A stretch of DNA of 64,000 nucleotides from Paramacrobiotus metropolitanus. Its lineage: Eukaryota > Tardigrada > Eutardigrada > Parachela > Macrobiotidae. Positions within the stretch are counted from its first letter, which is position 1; every line of letters begins with the position of its first letter. The stretch lies in contig NW_026570283.1 of NCBI RefSeq assembly GCF_019649055.1, positions 186,001 through 250,000 of the forward strand, written 5' to 3'. Both the position numbers and the translations under genes were made by a program. A model generated the notes under the pieces. The model saw nothing but the letters and a program-made list of their open reading frames with translations. It did no database searches and was not told where the DNA came from. Shown piece by piece: positions 26,356 to 38,200 of the stretch.

Positions 26356-26590
26356 TACGAGGATGCGCGCAGTCGAACCGACAGTAAATTTTTTCAGCGA
26401 GACCAACCGACAAGCAGATTATTGTTTCACAAAACAGCCACCCGTGGAAGGGAGGTACCGTTTGCACTGTTTGCGTTGTACAGGTGACAATCATCCGTAG
26501 ATGGCTGGCAGTCGCATGCACTATATACACGGTTGTCGGTTGGTCTCGCTGAAAAAATTTCCTGTCGGTTTGAGTACGTGCATCCTCGTA
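26356..26590 (+). mobile_element. MITE copy 1 (TA-flanked, long TIRs)
   Basis: About 231 nt between TA dinucleotides, with inverted ends of about 50 nt that start CGAGGATGCGCGCAGTC and end GCATCCTCG. Interior about 130 nt. The TA flanks fit a Tc1/mariner-type MITE. No coding capacity. Confidence 0.75.
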
Positions 26591-26629
26591 CCGATTTTGT
26601 GTGTCATATATGTTGCCATGTTTTTACTA

Positions 26630-26875
26630 TACGAGGATGCACGCAGTCAAACCGACAGTAAACTTTTTCAGCGAGACCAACCGATAACCGCGCGCATAGT
26701 GCAAGCGACTGCCAGCCATCCACGGATGGCTGTCACCTGTACTACGCATACAGTGCAAACGATACCTTTCTTTCACGGGTGGTTGTTATGTGAAAAAATA
26801 ATCTGCTTGTGTGCATGGTTGTCGGTTGTCTCGCTGAAAAAATTTGCTGTCGGTTCGACTGCGTGCATCCTCGTA
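26630..26875 (-). mobile_element. MITE copy 2, inverted relative to copy 1
   Basis: About 242 nt between TA dinucleotides, same ends (CGAGGATGCACGCAGTC ... GCATCCTCG). Its reverse complement aligns along its whole length with copy 1 (for example GATGGCTGGCAGTCGC is shared), so the two copies lie head-to-head 39 nt apart. Confidence 0.75.
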
Positions 26876-26959
26876 GTCTAGCGTCTTTTATTTTCTACTG
26901 CTTTTTTCCCCTTAAATAGCGCTTTTGTCAGGCGATTGTACCATTTTTTAATATTATTG

Positions 26960-27062
26960 TGATCTCTGGTTTGATATGTGGTAAACCAACAACAACAACA
27001 ACAACAACATATGTGGTATATCTCTGGTTTAATATGTGGTAATATCCCAACAACAACAACGA
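26960..27062. repeat. CAA microsatellite in a duplicated unit
   Basis: Two tandem copies of a unit of about 45-50 nt, ATCTCTGGTTTRATATGTGG followed by a (CAA)n run: seven to eight CAA units in the first, about four in the second. The minus strand therefore shows a cysteine/valine-rich chance frame. Confidence 0.7.
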
Positions 27063-27993
27063 CTACAATAAATATGTAACTGGAAAGTGACTGGCAAATT
27101 ATATTAATTTTCAAGTACTATACTGCAAGATCCAAACCGCAGCAACAATTATAGAAGAATGGTTGAAATTTAAACAATTGATTTGTTAGAACTCAGCACA
27201 CAGCAACGTTACGCAAGGTCACTGCGAGAGTTTATTCACAAAGTAATATTCAGGGACCAAAGCAGGCAAATGATAAAGAAGCGCATGAGCGTGGGGCAAC
27301 AGGAGGCGTGGTAGGCGCGGAGCAAGATAACCGGTCAAAAATTAATTAGGAAGGTTCGGAGCAAACTGCATCAAGACTTAATTCGAGATGATTCTGCTCG
27401 TGAGATGGGGTCGGCAAAATGTAGAGAAAAAAGGATTCTAAACCGTCATTAGCACAATAACTAATAAACAGTAGAGAAAGGCAATTAACACTCTTACTGG
27501 CGTTCCATTCTAAATTTTATCTTTACAGAGAGCTCGTACAAGATAATAATATCAAATTCGTTATCATGCGACAGAAGTAATGTGTCTTTTAAAATGACTG
27601 AAAGCCTCGGTCTGGTGGTGAGGTGAACTGGTGAAGCCCGTTCCGAAGTAACAGCGCCTGTACCACATTGAAACAGGGTGCACTCGATCGGCGACTGGTC
27701 GATCGATTCGTCGTGTTTTAGACCACGCCTGAACTCTCGCTCTCGTCGAAGCCGGTTCAGTAAGTGTCCGCTTCGCAGTCGCACACACACTCCTTTTAAC
27801 GCTTCATATTTCTACTATTCCGTTCCCTATAAGCGTGTAACATTTCGCAGATTAACGATACAGTGAGATGTTATTAAACAATACCTAAACTAATTAAAAA
27901 TCCTTTCGGCAGTCGCCCAGCACTGCACCATATCACAATAGCGTCCATCCAAATATTTGACATATTTAGCCGTGTGACAAATTAGCTATCTCC

Positions 27994-30379
27994 ATGGAAA
28001 ATCTGACTGCCACCCTTCCGCCAAATCCTTCACTGCATGCGCCAAACAAGCGTCCTATTCAGTTGGCACATCTGCGCACTCTCACCGGCGAAATGACCGT
28101 GGAACGCGGTGATCCGGAGGATGCGAGACTCACGGTCACGGCTAGTAGTGAAAATGAGCGACCCATGGCTGATACCATGGGGCATCCGCTGCGCAGTGCT
28201 ACGGATTCGTTGCTGCCGAAATTCCGCAGTCAGGAGTATACCATTGATCAGATTGGTTGCATCATGGATGTGCAGTTGCAGCGCGGGAATATGAAGATGT
28301 TGTCATCCATGCTGGATATGTTTGCGGCACGCAGTGACATTGTTCAGATGGACATGTACAAGCGAGGTAATTATGGTTGTATGCAATCAAATCATTCTAG
28401 TTAACGATTAATTGCAGGCTATTTGCAGCTTAGAGAAAGCAATTACACATCAACGCATTCAACTCTCAAGGGATTCAATTGCATATATTGACAACTACCC
28501 AACGTTAAACTGAACCCTATATACGTAATACGGCGGCATTACTATATATTTTTCGTATATTGAAAAGCAGATTTCTGTATATTGTAGTTGAATTATCATT
28601 CTATTTCTGAAAACGTATAATTAAGCTTGACAGAGTAATTAACATCTTATGATTCTTATCTATAGTAATTAATAGGCCTCTAACGTAAGTAAACAACACT
28701 ATTTGCAATACGCACAGACTCTTTTTTTTTTAGCTACTGCATGGCTGGCATTCAATCACGGGCGCTTTAGCGAAGTGTACAATATACTAGAATCGCATGC
28801 GTTCGGCAGTAGTTATCACGGAGAACTGCAGGATCTGTGGTATCAGGCTCGCTACAGCGAAGCCGAAAAGGCGCGATGTCGCGCTTTAGGCGCCGTAGAT
28901 AAATATCGTTTACGACGAAAATTTCCACTCCCAAAAACCATCTGGGATGGAGAGGAGACTATTTATTGTTTCAAGGAAAAAAGTCGAGTTGCGCTGAAGG
29001 TATGCATGGAAATTGTTGCCCTAATAAGAAATTCTTGTTAAAACATTACAACTTTTTTAATTACAGGATTGTTACAAACTGAATCGCTATCCATCGCCGG
29101 AAGAAAAGCGCTATTTATCCCAGAAAACCGGCCTTACTATCACACAAGTTTCCAATTGGTTTAAAAATCGACGGCAGCGAGATCGTGCACCACATTACCA
29201 TCCCGGGTAAGCCACCAACCTGCCGTGCTCAACTGCACCCTTTCGAAGATGTCTGTTAAAAAAAAACTTTATTTTGAGTTTTAAGTTTTTTTTACACAGA
29301 AATAAAGGTTGTTTGTACTTTGTACCGTAATATGGTGTAATGCCAATGTGCCAACACAATTACAATTCTAACTCATGCCACTGGCATGACTTAGAATTGT
29401 ATCCGTACGAGTATCGTTTGATGTGTATTGTGTAGAGTGTTTCTAGCTGGCCCAGTATCGTGCCCTAGTAGGATTACGAAAACAGCTATGGCGTTTGGTC
29501 TCTGAATATTTTTATTGTGTACTTCTATACATGAAAACAAAAATAATGAATTAATGATTAACTATTACTTTTTGGCTTCTCAGTGAATGGGCACAAGACA
29601 CCATAGGCACCGTTTTCACCCCCGTTTACTATACTCCTTTACTATGTACCTCTTTTGCACGCAGTTTTACTACAGGTACCCCTTTTTAGTGGCCTATTGC
29701 CTGAACCCTGTTTTTCCACGGGCACTAGGCAGCTCGTTTTGATGTTATATTTTGCCTATAGTAGGCTGGGGTAGAAGAGGGTGTCTATGTGATTTCCAGT
29801 CAAAAATCAAAGTAGCCTTTGAAGCAAACGCAAAAAGGACAAATAAATTATCTGTTTCACAATTCCACAACAAAAACTGCAACATTCAAAATTTTGGTTT
29901 GCAAAACAGCTATAAAATCGATTGCTTCTTTTGAAAATCAGAATTATGTATATTTTGCAGTGACGAGTGCATGTCGCCTCCGTACATGCTATACGGCGCG
30001 GCCGCTTATAACATGCCTCATCCGGCAGCCAATGTGCACGCGCTGTCCGTGTCCCCCAACAGCAATTTAAATGCACGTCAGTTCCCCATCGCTCTACACC
30101 AGCTACAGCCCAGTAACACCCAACACTCCATGGAGTCCAGTTACCATCATAATGCAAACTCATAGTCCAGGAGTAAACAGCAGCTTGGCTCTACACGAAG
30201 ATGTGGGACATTTCGAGGGGTCGCGGGAGCGTCAAATCACTGGACATCACGCCCAGGGTCACATGCGCTCAACCGACTCACCGAGTAATCATGGGCGGAC
30301 ATCACCCATGCACCGACACAGTCAAATGCAAATGGGCCAAACGGCGATTCCTCATCTTTATCCGGCTGGATTTCGCTAA
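27994..30379 (+). CDS. Six4: Six4/5-type homeodomain transcription factor
   Basis: Nuclear DNA-binding regulator of the SIX family, in animals a muscle/mesoderm and sensory-placode regulator acting with Eya. Exons 27994-28366, 28734-28999, 29067-29206 and 29961-30165 (phases 1, 0, 2) give 327 aa. The SIX domain (residues about 78-195) runs from [10 protein letters not shown] to the block [19 protein letters not shown]. The homeodomain follows, with recognition helix [35 protein letters not shown] is of Six4/5 type; Six1/2 has LREWY-NPYPSP and Six3/6 has LREWY-DPYP. The end beyond 30165 depends on splicing: removing a possible intron 29982-30081 switches the frame and extends the protein to the stop at 30377-30379 (365 aa). 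The span given covers both forms. The long form continues [17 protein letters not shown], the short form ends HHNANS. Confidence 0.85.
29361..29401. repeat. Near-perfect 20-bp hairpin in Six4 intron 3
   Basis: Arms 29361-29380 and 29382-29401 (TACAATTCTAACTCATGCCA and its complement) pair with one mismatch around a single-base centre. Could extrude as a cruciform or mark an excised or decayed element. Confidence 0.75.
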
Positions 30380-32525
30380 TGATTGATAATAAGTATACTC
30401 ACAGTTGCAGTCGTAGGATTCTATAACTTCTCTCAAATGATCTCAAATATTCAAAGTCAAAAAAGGGATGTTGTTTAAAGCAAATGTATTTTATTATAAG
30501 CGCTGTTACTCCTGAATTTTTAAGTGAAAAGGCAGTTAGTAAACACCTAAAGGTCACGGTTGATAAGTAACTGAGCTAGTTTTTCTACACTTCCAAATAT
30601 GGATTTGCACCTATGAGAAAATCTAAACAATCTGGTAATCTACGAGTAGTATGATGAAAAGTCGCTTCATCTTTGATTACAATAATTACGAGCATCTTCT
30701 TAATCTATAGTTTTGTATAAACGGGACCTCTGATCCTGTATAGCCAAGGATAGTATATAACAGAACAGGACAGTACCCATTATATACTTCCCTTGGTATA
30801 GCTCGAGATAAATAACTACCAAACAAATTACAAGAATTTTACTGGGTCCAACTACCATCACAACTACCGGTAGGTGCTGTACGAAAGTTTTTCTAGAAAT
30901 GCGGCACGGAAATTTGCATTGTGTGTTCACTCGTCGTGCCTTTACGGCTTACTGAAAGCCTTTTTTATTGTATATTGGCATTAAATTTGCCAGATTGACG
31001 GGAAAATCTGCGTAAACTGTTTTGAACCCAGCAGGAACGCTGCCAGTCCGCAATGGGCAAAGAACAACAACCGGCAGTAATTTGTTATGCCCGTAAATGG
31101 CACTAATAGCTGCGTTGTGCGTCTCTAGTTTCCCTGTGACAGCGCTCATTTTCTTGGTGCGAATAATGAAGATAATAAGGCTTGTAAGCAGGATGAGCCG
31201 TAGCTTGATTACACGTTAGACACAATGTGCCTGTCGGCCACTTGCGCCTCGGCTTCCTTCCTGTGCCGCTGCTGCAGTTGATCCCTTAATGGTAATCTGC
31301 GCCGACAATCAATGCTAACTGTGACATTTCCTGCTGACATGCGCCATTCACTCCAGCAGCGTGTCCCATTGTATCTCCACCTCTCCCGGCTTCGTTTATC
31401 TTGTCTAATTGAGCCCAGCCATAATTGTTCCATATGTAGTTAAAAATATCTCGGATTACAGTCAATGAGCATTCTGGCGTGGCATGCATGATTCCTGTAG
31501 TGTTTCAATATGCTCTACTTGTAATCCGATCATGACAGTGGGTTTTTTAACAAGAATTACGATGCATAATTTTTTTGTATATACATTCGATTCTTGTGTA
31601 TTTTTGTCTCCAATATTAACTAATTGGCACATGAGTTTCACTTGTACGGTACTCATCATACAATACATCAAAATGGTGTTTTATCCACCCTTATACATAG
31701 AAGTACTTCGACAGATTCGTTATATAGGTTTCCTATAAAATACGAGCCCATATCTGGGCTCCCGGTTAGTTAAGAAAACCCATCCAATTAAATATACTGG
31801 AGTTTTAGCAGAGACGTGTTTTTTACTTATACCGTAAAACAAACTGAAAAATTCCAACATTCGCGCTTCGTTTGACAAAGTTACCAGCATAACTTTAGAA
31901 AGATTTTGAATCTGCCGTTGATGCAACTTTCTGAGCTTTGATACAAAACTGGATGCTGAAGAAGTACTGTCAAAATAACTATGTACAAATCAAAATTTTC
32001 AACTGCAGCCGTAACGGCTGTGAAAGTGTAAGTAATAACGTAACGCGCATAAAGACGGCTTCCCATACTGCCCGGGAGCCCAGGCAAGGGAAGCTAAGGC
32101 GAGCCCATATAAGAAATTTGTCGAAGTAACGCTATCAGCTGTGAATGTTACCACCTTTATGAAATCCACTGTATGTATAAAGGTAACATTTTGATTGCAA
32201 TATGGTACTCGTACGCATTTGCATATCGAGCTTAAGTAGAGGTTTGCAATTTCTTCCTGTTTTTCCGGTCTTATGTGTATTTGAACTGCATAATTTAATT
32301 ATGCTTTTGCTTTTGGGTTACAGGATTTAAAGTATGCGTGCCGTGCTGAAAGTTTATGAAAGTTTTAAACAAGCAATTAAACCTAGGTTTTGCTAGCATA
32401 GATTTTTTAACCGATTTGTTCAGCTTTGTACAACAATGCCGGCACAAGCCAAACCGCATCGTAGCAGCTCTTCATATTATACTCGAGGCAGAGATGTGTC
32501 AGGTAGGACTCTCCAGCAGTCTACT
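30380..32525. other. Intergenic, Six4 to six-cysteine gene
   Basis: No gene could be supported. Minus-strand frames at 30949-31149 and 31209-31489 have somewhat protein-like composition but no signal peptide, domain or consistent splice chain. A small interrupted inverted repeat (TGTTACC..CTTTAT / ATAAAGGTAACA) lies at about 32137-32190. Confidence 0.45.
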
Positions 32526-34057
32526 TTAAAAATGGTTCATAACTGAGGTTGGAATTCGGCGGCGGTTCATCGCATTCTGTACATTGTTGATCTTCTGCAG
32601 CTGTAGTCTTTGGCGGGTGAGAGCGGGATGGGGATTGATGGGTCCGGCTACCGACAGTTTAATCTTTTCCTCCTTAGGTGCAGATGCTGCTACTGTCTGC
32701 TTAGTTGCACTGCCGGCCTTCATTGGTACTGTAGACGGACAAATGAAGCGTTACTGGACAACACCCATTAATGCCTATATGGCTACACGTACAGTCTGTA
32801 TACTCCAATTAATCACATTTAGCCGGCGTAATCCGAACAATCGGCTTGTTGACTTGTAGCGGCCATCAGTGGCATAACGTACGAACACAGACAGTCATCT
32901 AACGTCCGTAGTGTCGGTAATAGAATTACGGAAAAGAACAACGGACAAGCGACCTTTTGTAATCGTTCTGCTCTAATTTATGCAATGCATGTCGAACGGT
33001 TTTTCGTAAGGAAAAATTAGTTAATTACAATTTTAATTAGACTGTAATTAAAGAGAACGTAGGCCCATCAAGCTAAACAAAATTGCAAGACAATGCGCAC
33101 TTTTGAATGATACAAAACTTTATAAATGATTACCGGTAAATTAACTTCTACAAATTAAAATTCAAGATTTTTTAATTGGGTATTTGAAAAAAGTTTCTTA
33201 ACGTGTTCAAATCACATACCGTAACAGCACCAGTTGCCATCAAATCCACTGCAGTCCTTAGAGCTACTGATTTCTAGATCGCCTGAGCATTTTGTATCAA
33301 GTTGGTCGGTCGTGGCACAGATGCCCTTTCCCCCACTGGTCTTCCAGTTGTCTGGTAAACAAGAGATTTCCGCGGACTGGGCTTGCTTTACTTCTGGTAC
33401 CTGGGCTGGCTGGGCGAACTTGTGCATAATATGTCTCATCAACCCTAGATCGAAAAGGTTGCTGAACGTGGACACCTGCCTTTTTGAGCAGTCATTTTCA
33501 ATAGCTTTAGAAAGGCGACTGGAAATTCGCGACTGGAAATTCGCTTCGAAATTTATGTAATATTTAGCGCAAACATTGCCTTAATTTAAGTATTATATAC
33601 AAAATGTAGCGGCAATACTGAATCGGAATTAACATTACAATTAACTCCTATAAGGGATGCAATCAATAATCGTTAACTTGCAAAAATTGTAATGCAAATA
33701 ATGGCTGATGAAATTAAACAAAAAAATTTTCCTGCAGATGTCCAACCGAGTAAATTTAGAGATTGGTAACACATAAGAGAAAGGCACTAAAGAGACTCCA
33801 GTAAACTGATCCAACTAGCATAATTAACGTAACTGTACGAAAATATAAAGGCAGTGCAATGAGCGCATGCAAATATCGATACCTGAATACGTCTTCAGGT
33901 GACCGCATTGAATAACCTTCGATAAAATTAATTTCTGTATTAAACTATACGGTTCACCGGTTGCCTTACTTAAGGAATGTGAATCGGGAAGAGTGAAAGT
34001 ATTGGCCGTGGCCGCGGCTATGCAGGAGAACAACAGCACAATTCTAAAAGATTCCAT
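32526..34057 (-). CDS. Secreted six-cysteine protein, family not recognised
   Basis: Exons 34057-33970, 33444-33220 and 32728-32526 (both introns phase 1, donors GTAAGG and GTATGT) give 171 aa. Residues 1-20 are a clear signal peptide (MESFRIVLLFSCIAAATANT). The middle exon carries one compact block of six cysteines ending in a CC pair (pattern C-x13-C-x9-C-x11-C-x7-CC), starting CLPDNWKTSGGKGIC and ending GNWCC. The last exon is a cysteine-free, basic, Ala/Lys/Gln-rich tail ending SVMNHF. If the second intron is retained the protein stops right after CCYGM. Likely an extracellular peptide or small matrix protein; the cysteine pattern matches no family I can name with confidence. Confidence 0.65.
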
Positions 34058-35219
34058 GGTACGATCTAATAAAATGATTTACTTTAAAACGAATGATATT
34101 ATACGGAATAATAATGCACCGGAAACTTAAAACAAGACTGCTCGTCTGTGTATAATCGACTTCTAATTATTATCAGATGAAAAAGATGGTTTCTTTATAT
34201 TGACTTAAGCGAAATATGGGATCCGAACGCCAAAATAGTCTAATTACTTCAGTGTTTCATCGATCGATCGAACTGCTAATCACGTCAACTAGCATATATA
34301 CGGTATGGCCATGATGTAACGTTGCCTCTTGGTTATGAATGATCGGCTAATAATAATTACTCGAATAGTGTGTTAGAGCGACCAATTACACAGTCGTATG
34401 CGGAGCTTGCTACTATTCCGGCATAGTCCATGTTGCCGCTCAATATAAAACCGTCTGGTGTTGTTTATGTTACAGTGCATTGTGTTCGATCGTAAGTCAG
34501 CTTGATGAATAAGGACAACGGAACACAGAGAATCATGTTCTTTGTAGGCAATACATACGAGTATGGAAAATTAAACACAGCACACAATAGTACAGAGTAC
34601 CAGCGTACGTTTGGCTGGATACTTTTACGACCTATTTTACTGAATAAGATTGTCTGCTGTGATGTTATGTATCGTGCTCGCATTTTACAACTGTATGGTA
34701 TTCCACAATGTCGTGAGATGCAGGACAGTTTTACCAAACAGACATAACAAGTGGTTTCGGTATTATGCGACCTGTCACCGAATATCATGACATCACATTA
34801 ATGTGACAAATGTTACATTACACAAATTTTCTGTTCGGAAGGTGTATCAACTATCAGCTCACTAAAATACAATGAAAATTTTAGTAAAAAAGAAATGAAC
34901 ACAATAGCACTCGTAATACAGTAGTAATCACCAATAACGAACACGAAGAAAACAGCGGTTTCACCGGAAACGAAACAGCACTGAGGTGTTTAATGCATAA
35001 TATCATGTAAGCGACGCATCTACGGTAAACTTTAATCATGTTTTTGACGTTTTGAACGTCACGTGTATGTGTCTATGATTTTGTCGGCAGCATGCTGTCA
35101 AATCAGTTGATCGTACTTGCAAATGTTTGTCGATGCATGTATTTACTGCAACTTGCAATGCCTGTCAAACAATCAAAAGAATTTTTTTATATTATTGCTT
35201 CTGACAAACAGCAAAATTA
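34058..35219. other. Intergenic, six-cysteine gene to lipoxygenase
   Basis: 5' flank of the six-cysteine gene and 3' flank of the lipoxygenase. Overlapping frames at 34465-34788 (-) and 34502-34747 (+) have no recognisable content. Confidence 0.5.
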
Positions 35220-38200
35220 CTAAATACTAATTGAATTAGGCACAATTTCTGGGTCTAGCCAAGGATAGGGAAACTTGGTGGTAGACTGCGCATTCCTTTC
35301 TCGAATACTTTTGGAAATCACTATTAGTCTCTGACGTAGCTTTTTGGCGGCCTCAACGCTGATTGGGTCATACAAGTATTGCACTTCGAAATCTGTGAAC
35401 ACACAGATAATAACATCACCTCGTGCAGTCTGTACGAGTACACAGCGTCCATGTTCAGTGGACTTTTTACCGGCACAAACAAATAAGAAGTTGGAAAGCA
35501 GTACGTAGTACGTACCACCCAAAGAATTTGTTCCTTTGGAGCTCAACAGTCTAGTGACAACCATTGTATCCAGTGTAACGCTTTTAGGGGGTAGCTGTAG
35601 CAGTACATCGCGGTCCGTGTATCCTTCCTGTTAGTCCACCGGTATCTTGATTATGCGTCTTAGGCTCAATCAAAAACTGAGAAAATCTGACCTTTTGTGT
35701 AGGTATTTCTCCTGATAAAAATGCAGGATAGTTGGGTGGGAATGCATACCTGCAGTTCAAAAAGTAATGATCGAGCCTATCTTTAGCTCAAAGTTTATAC
35801 TACACACCAAAGCAAAAATTGTCAGATCCGTATAGCACTTTCGCAAATGCCGTAGGTTAGGGTTCGATTCCGAGCAACACTTCATTTTTGGTTAGAGTGA
35901 AAACAAAGCAACCTTACTCATCATATTGGTTAAAATTGGCTGCGGCGTGAGCCACACTACAGCTGCTGATAATGGCCGCTAAAGTGGTAATGATCTGCTC
36001 TGGTGAGGTGAAATTGCCATTTCCTGGGATACCCTATTTAACAAAACTGGAAAGTCATCTAACGCGTCCTCTATTAGTAGCACCTGTTTGATTTACCACA
36101 ATGCCCACTCCACCGACATCCTTGTCTTTTGCCAGTTCCGCTACCCACTGCTGCAGTTCCCAGTCATTAGCAATCTTCTCTGTAGTATCTGAAAATAAAA
36201 GCGTTGCATGCTCAGAGTCAAAGCTAAGTAACTCGTAACTCCAAGGTTTGTACGACCTGCACTTTTGACACTGTAATTACTGACCGTATACATCTTTGAC
36301 AATCACGGTAACATAATCCTGGATTGCCTCAAAAATGGCAATGGCATCATCGCGATACGGATAGTACGGCAATACTGTTTTGTCTATTACGCCACGGTGA
36401 GCGCAGTCCTTGGCGGGGATGGCATCCCGATCCAGGCGCCATTGTAAAACTCTAATAGTAAAAAATGTGCGGTGCAGTTGCACCATCCAACTATTTGCAG
36501 AATATTGGAGTACAATCAGATTAAAAGATCCCAGTCTATACCCGCGAGCAATAAGCTGAAACATGCCGGAACAACCGACAGTTGTGGTTTTGTCCACCCA
36601 TCCACCGGGATTGATTAATTTCTGCAGTCCGCGACTGTGATGATAATCGATTACGTTAAGATTAACTTATCACATGTTCACATGTACAGATATGAAAATA
36701 TTATAAGTGCATCAACAAAACTATCGGAAAAGATACGGCTTTTAACAAGGCACCGTACGTGTTAATGGCGAGAAGAAACAGAAAATGGGGAGCAAGTAGC
36801 TTGAAGATAGGATGTGATGGTGATAAATTGCGGTGGGAACACACAGCCACGCCCTCCATCATCAAATGCGTGAATCCTGATAAAACAACGTACATGCAGG
36901 CAGCAAGATCCAAATGTACCGTACAGATGTATGGTAAAAATAATAAATATGGAGAACTTGGTCTAGAGGCACACACGTAGTTGTGTTCTTCATTAGTACG
37001 TCCTAGAGTAGTGTTAACTCTCAGCCCCTTACCAAGATGTGTGCATGACTGGTGGAAGGTAGCGTCGGCATTGTTGTACCACATTTTGGCCAGAAGCCAT
37101 CTACTCAATAGAAAGCGAAGACGTGAGCACCTTGTTATTGAGCTCATCGAAGATTTGTCTGAATTTCTTACGCATAAGGATTATCCGTAGGATAAAATAC
37201 TGGATTTGTGGGAGACGGGTGCTGCTTCAATTGGATGGCCAAGGGGAGAAAGTTGCCCTTTCTATCCAAGTGAAACAACGCGATGGGTGCACATAACTGT
37301 AAATTAAAATGGAATTTCACAGTGAAGAGCGTAATATTATCCAAAAGTAATTCTAACCGGTCGATTATCTTTGCATGCGAGGTTATCAAGGATTTTCAGA
37401 TCCACAATAAAGATCCGGCTCTGTGCTACAGCTTCCGACACCGGCGTGCCATCCAGGATGGCCTCCGCTCGTTTCAAGTCCAGTGTCAGACTGTATAAAT
37501 TGACGTAAGCGCGGTTATCAACAGAAATTCGTGAGATCATAAAGAATTATGAAGATCTGTACTTGTTAGGAATCTGCTTGCACAAGCGAATCAGCACTGG
37601 ATTGCATCCTTGCAATCTTTGGGTACCAAACCATAGATCATTGTTCCAGTGCTTAGCTCCCAGTGGCATATCCATGCTGTATTTATACAGTCGGCGGAGA
37701 TCTTCCCATGATTCCCATTGTGCTAGTACACCACTGCTAACGGATATTAGTTTGCGGTCTTTGATAAACTTTATCTTGTTCGAGACGATGTCCCACTACA
37801 AAATTAATTTGTGGACATAAAATTCCGGAAACGACATACAGAGTACTCCAGCCAACAGACAATACATGAAAGAAAATAAATATTAAATTATGAGGTACAA
37901 CAAACAAATTAGCGAATACAAACAGTAATTGCTGAAAATATACAAACAGCTTCTAGCAATGAAATCAGTGCACCTTATAGGAGTCCGAGAAGGTCTCATC
38001 TTCTGGAAGACGCTCAACTTGTGCCGGCATACCGGGCGAGTTTATAGCATACCGGTACACAGATTTCTTGTGCTCCAGCTCCAAGCGGCGATTGCGAGGT
38101 TCTTCGTCGAACTGCGGGAGACAGGTATCGTAATGCTTCATTACATACCGGGTGTTGGCTTTGATCCATCTGTCACAAAATCAGTGGAGCGTTAACTGCG

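Larger units (their letters stand above)
23045..27993. other. Gene-poor intergenic region with MITE pair
   Basis: Nearly 5 kb between two divergently transcribed genes (MH2 gene on minus, Six4 on plus). The longest frame (23326-23607, +) overlaps two minus-strand frames and shows no domain. The region holds two inverted MITE copies at 26356-26875 and a CAA microsatellite at about 26960-27062. Regulatory DNA of the Six4 gene is likely here, but no specific site can be named. Confidence 0.5.

Noticed and set aside
30949-31489. Minus-strand frames that could be exons of a small gene
   Set aside because: Two frames look protein-like, but donors and acceptors cannot be linked in a consistent phase, and no domain is recognised.
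35846-35885. tRNA-like T-loop (GGTTCGATTCC) in a lipoxygenase intron
   Set aside because: The T-stem does not pair, and no D-arm or acceptor stem of the right spacing is present.
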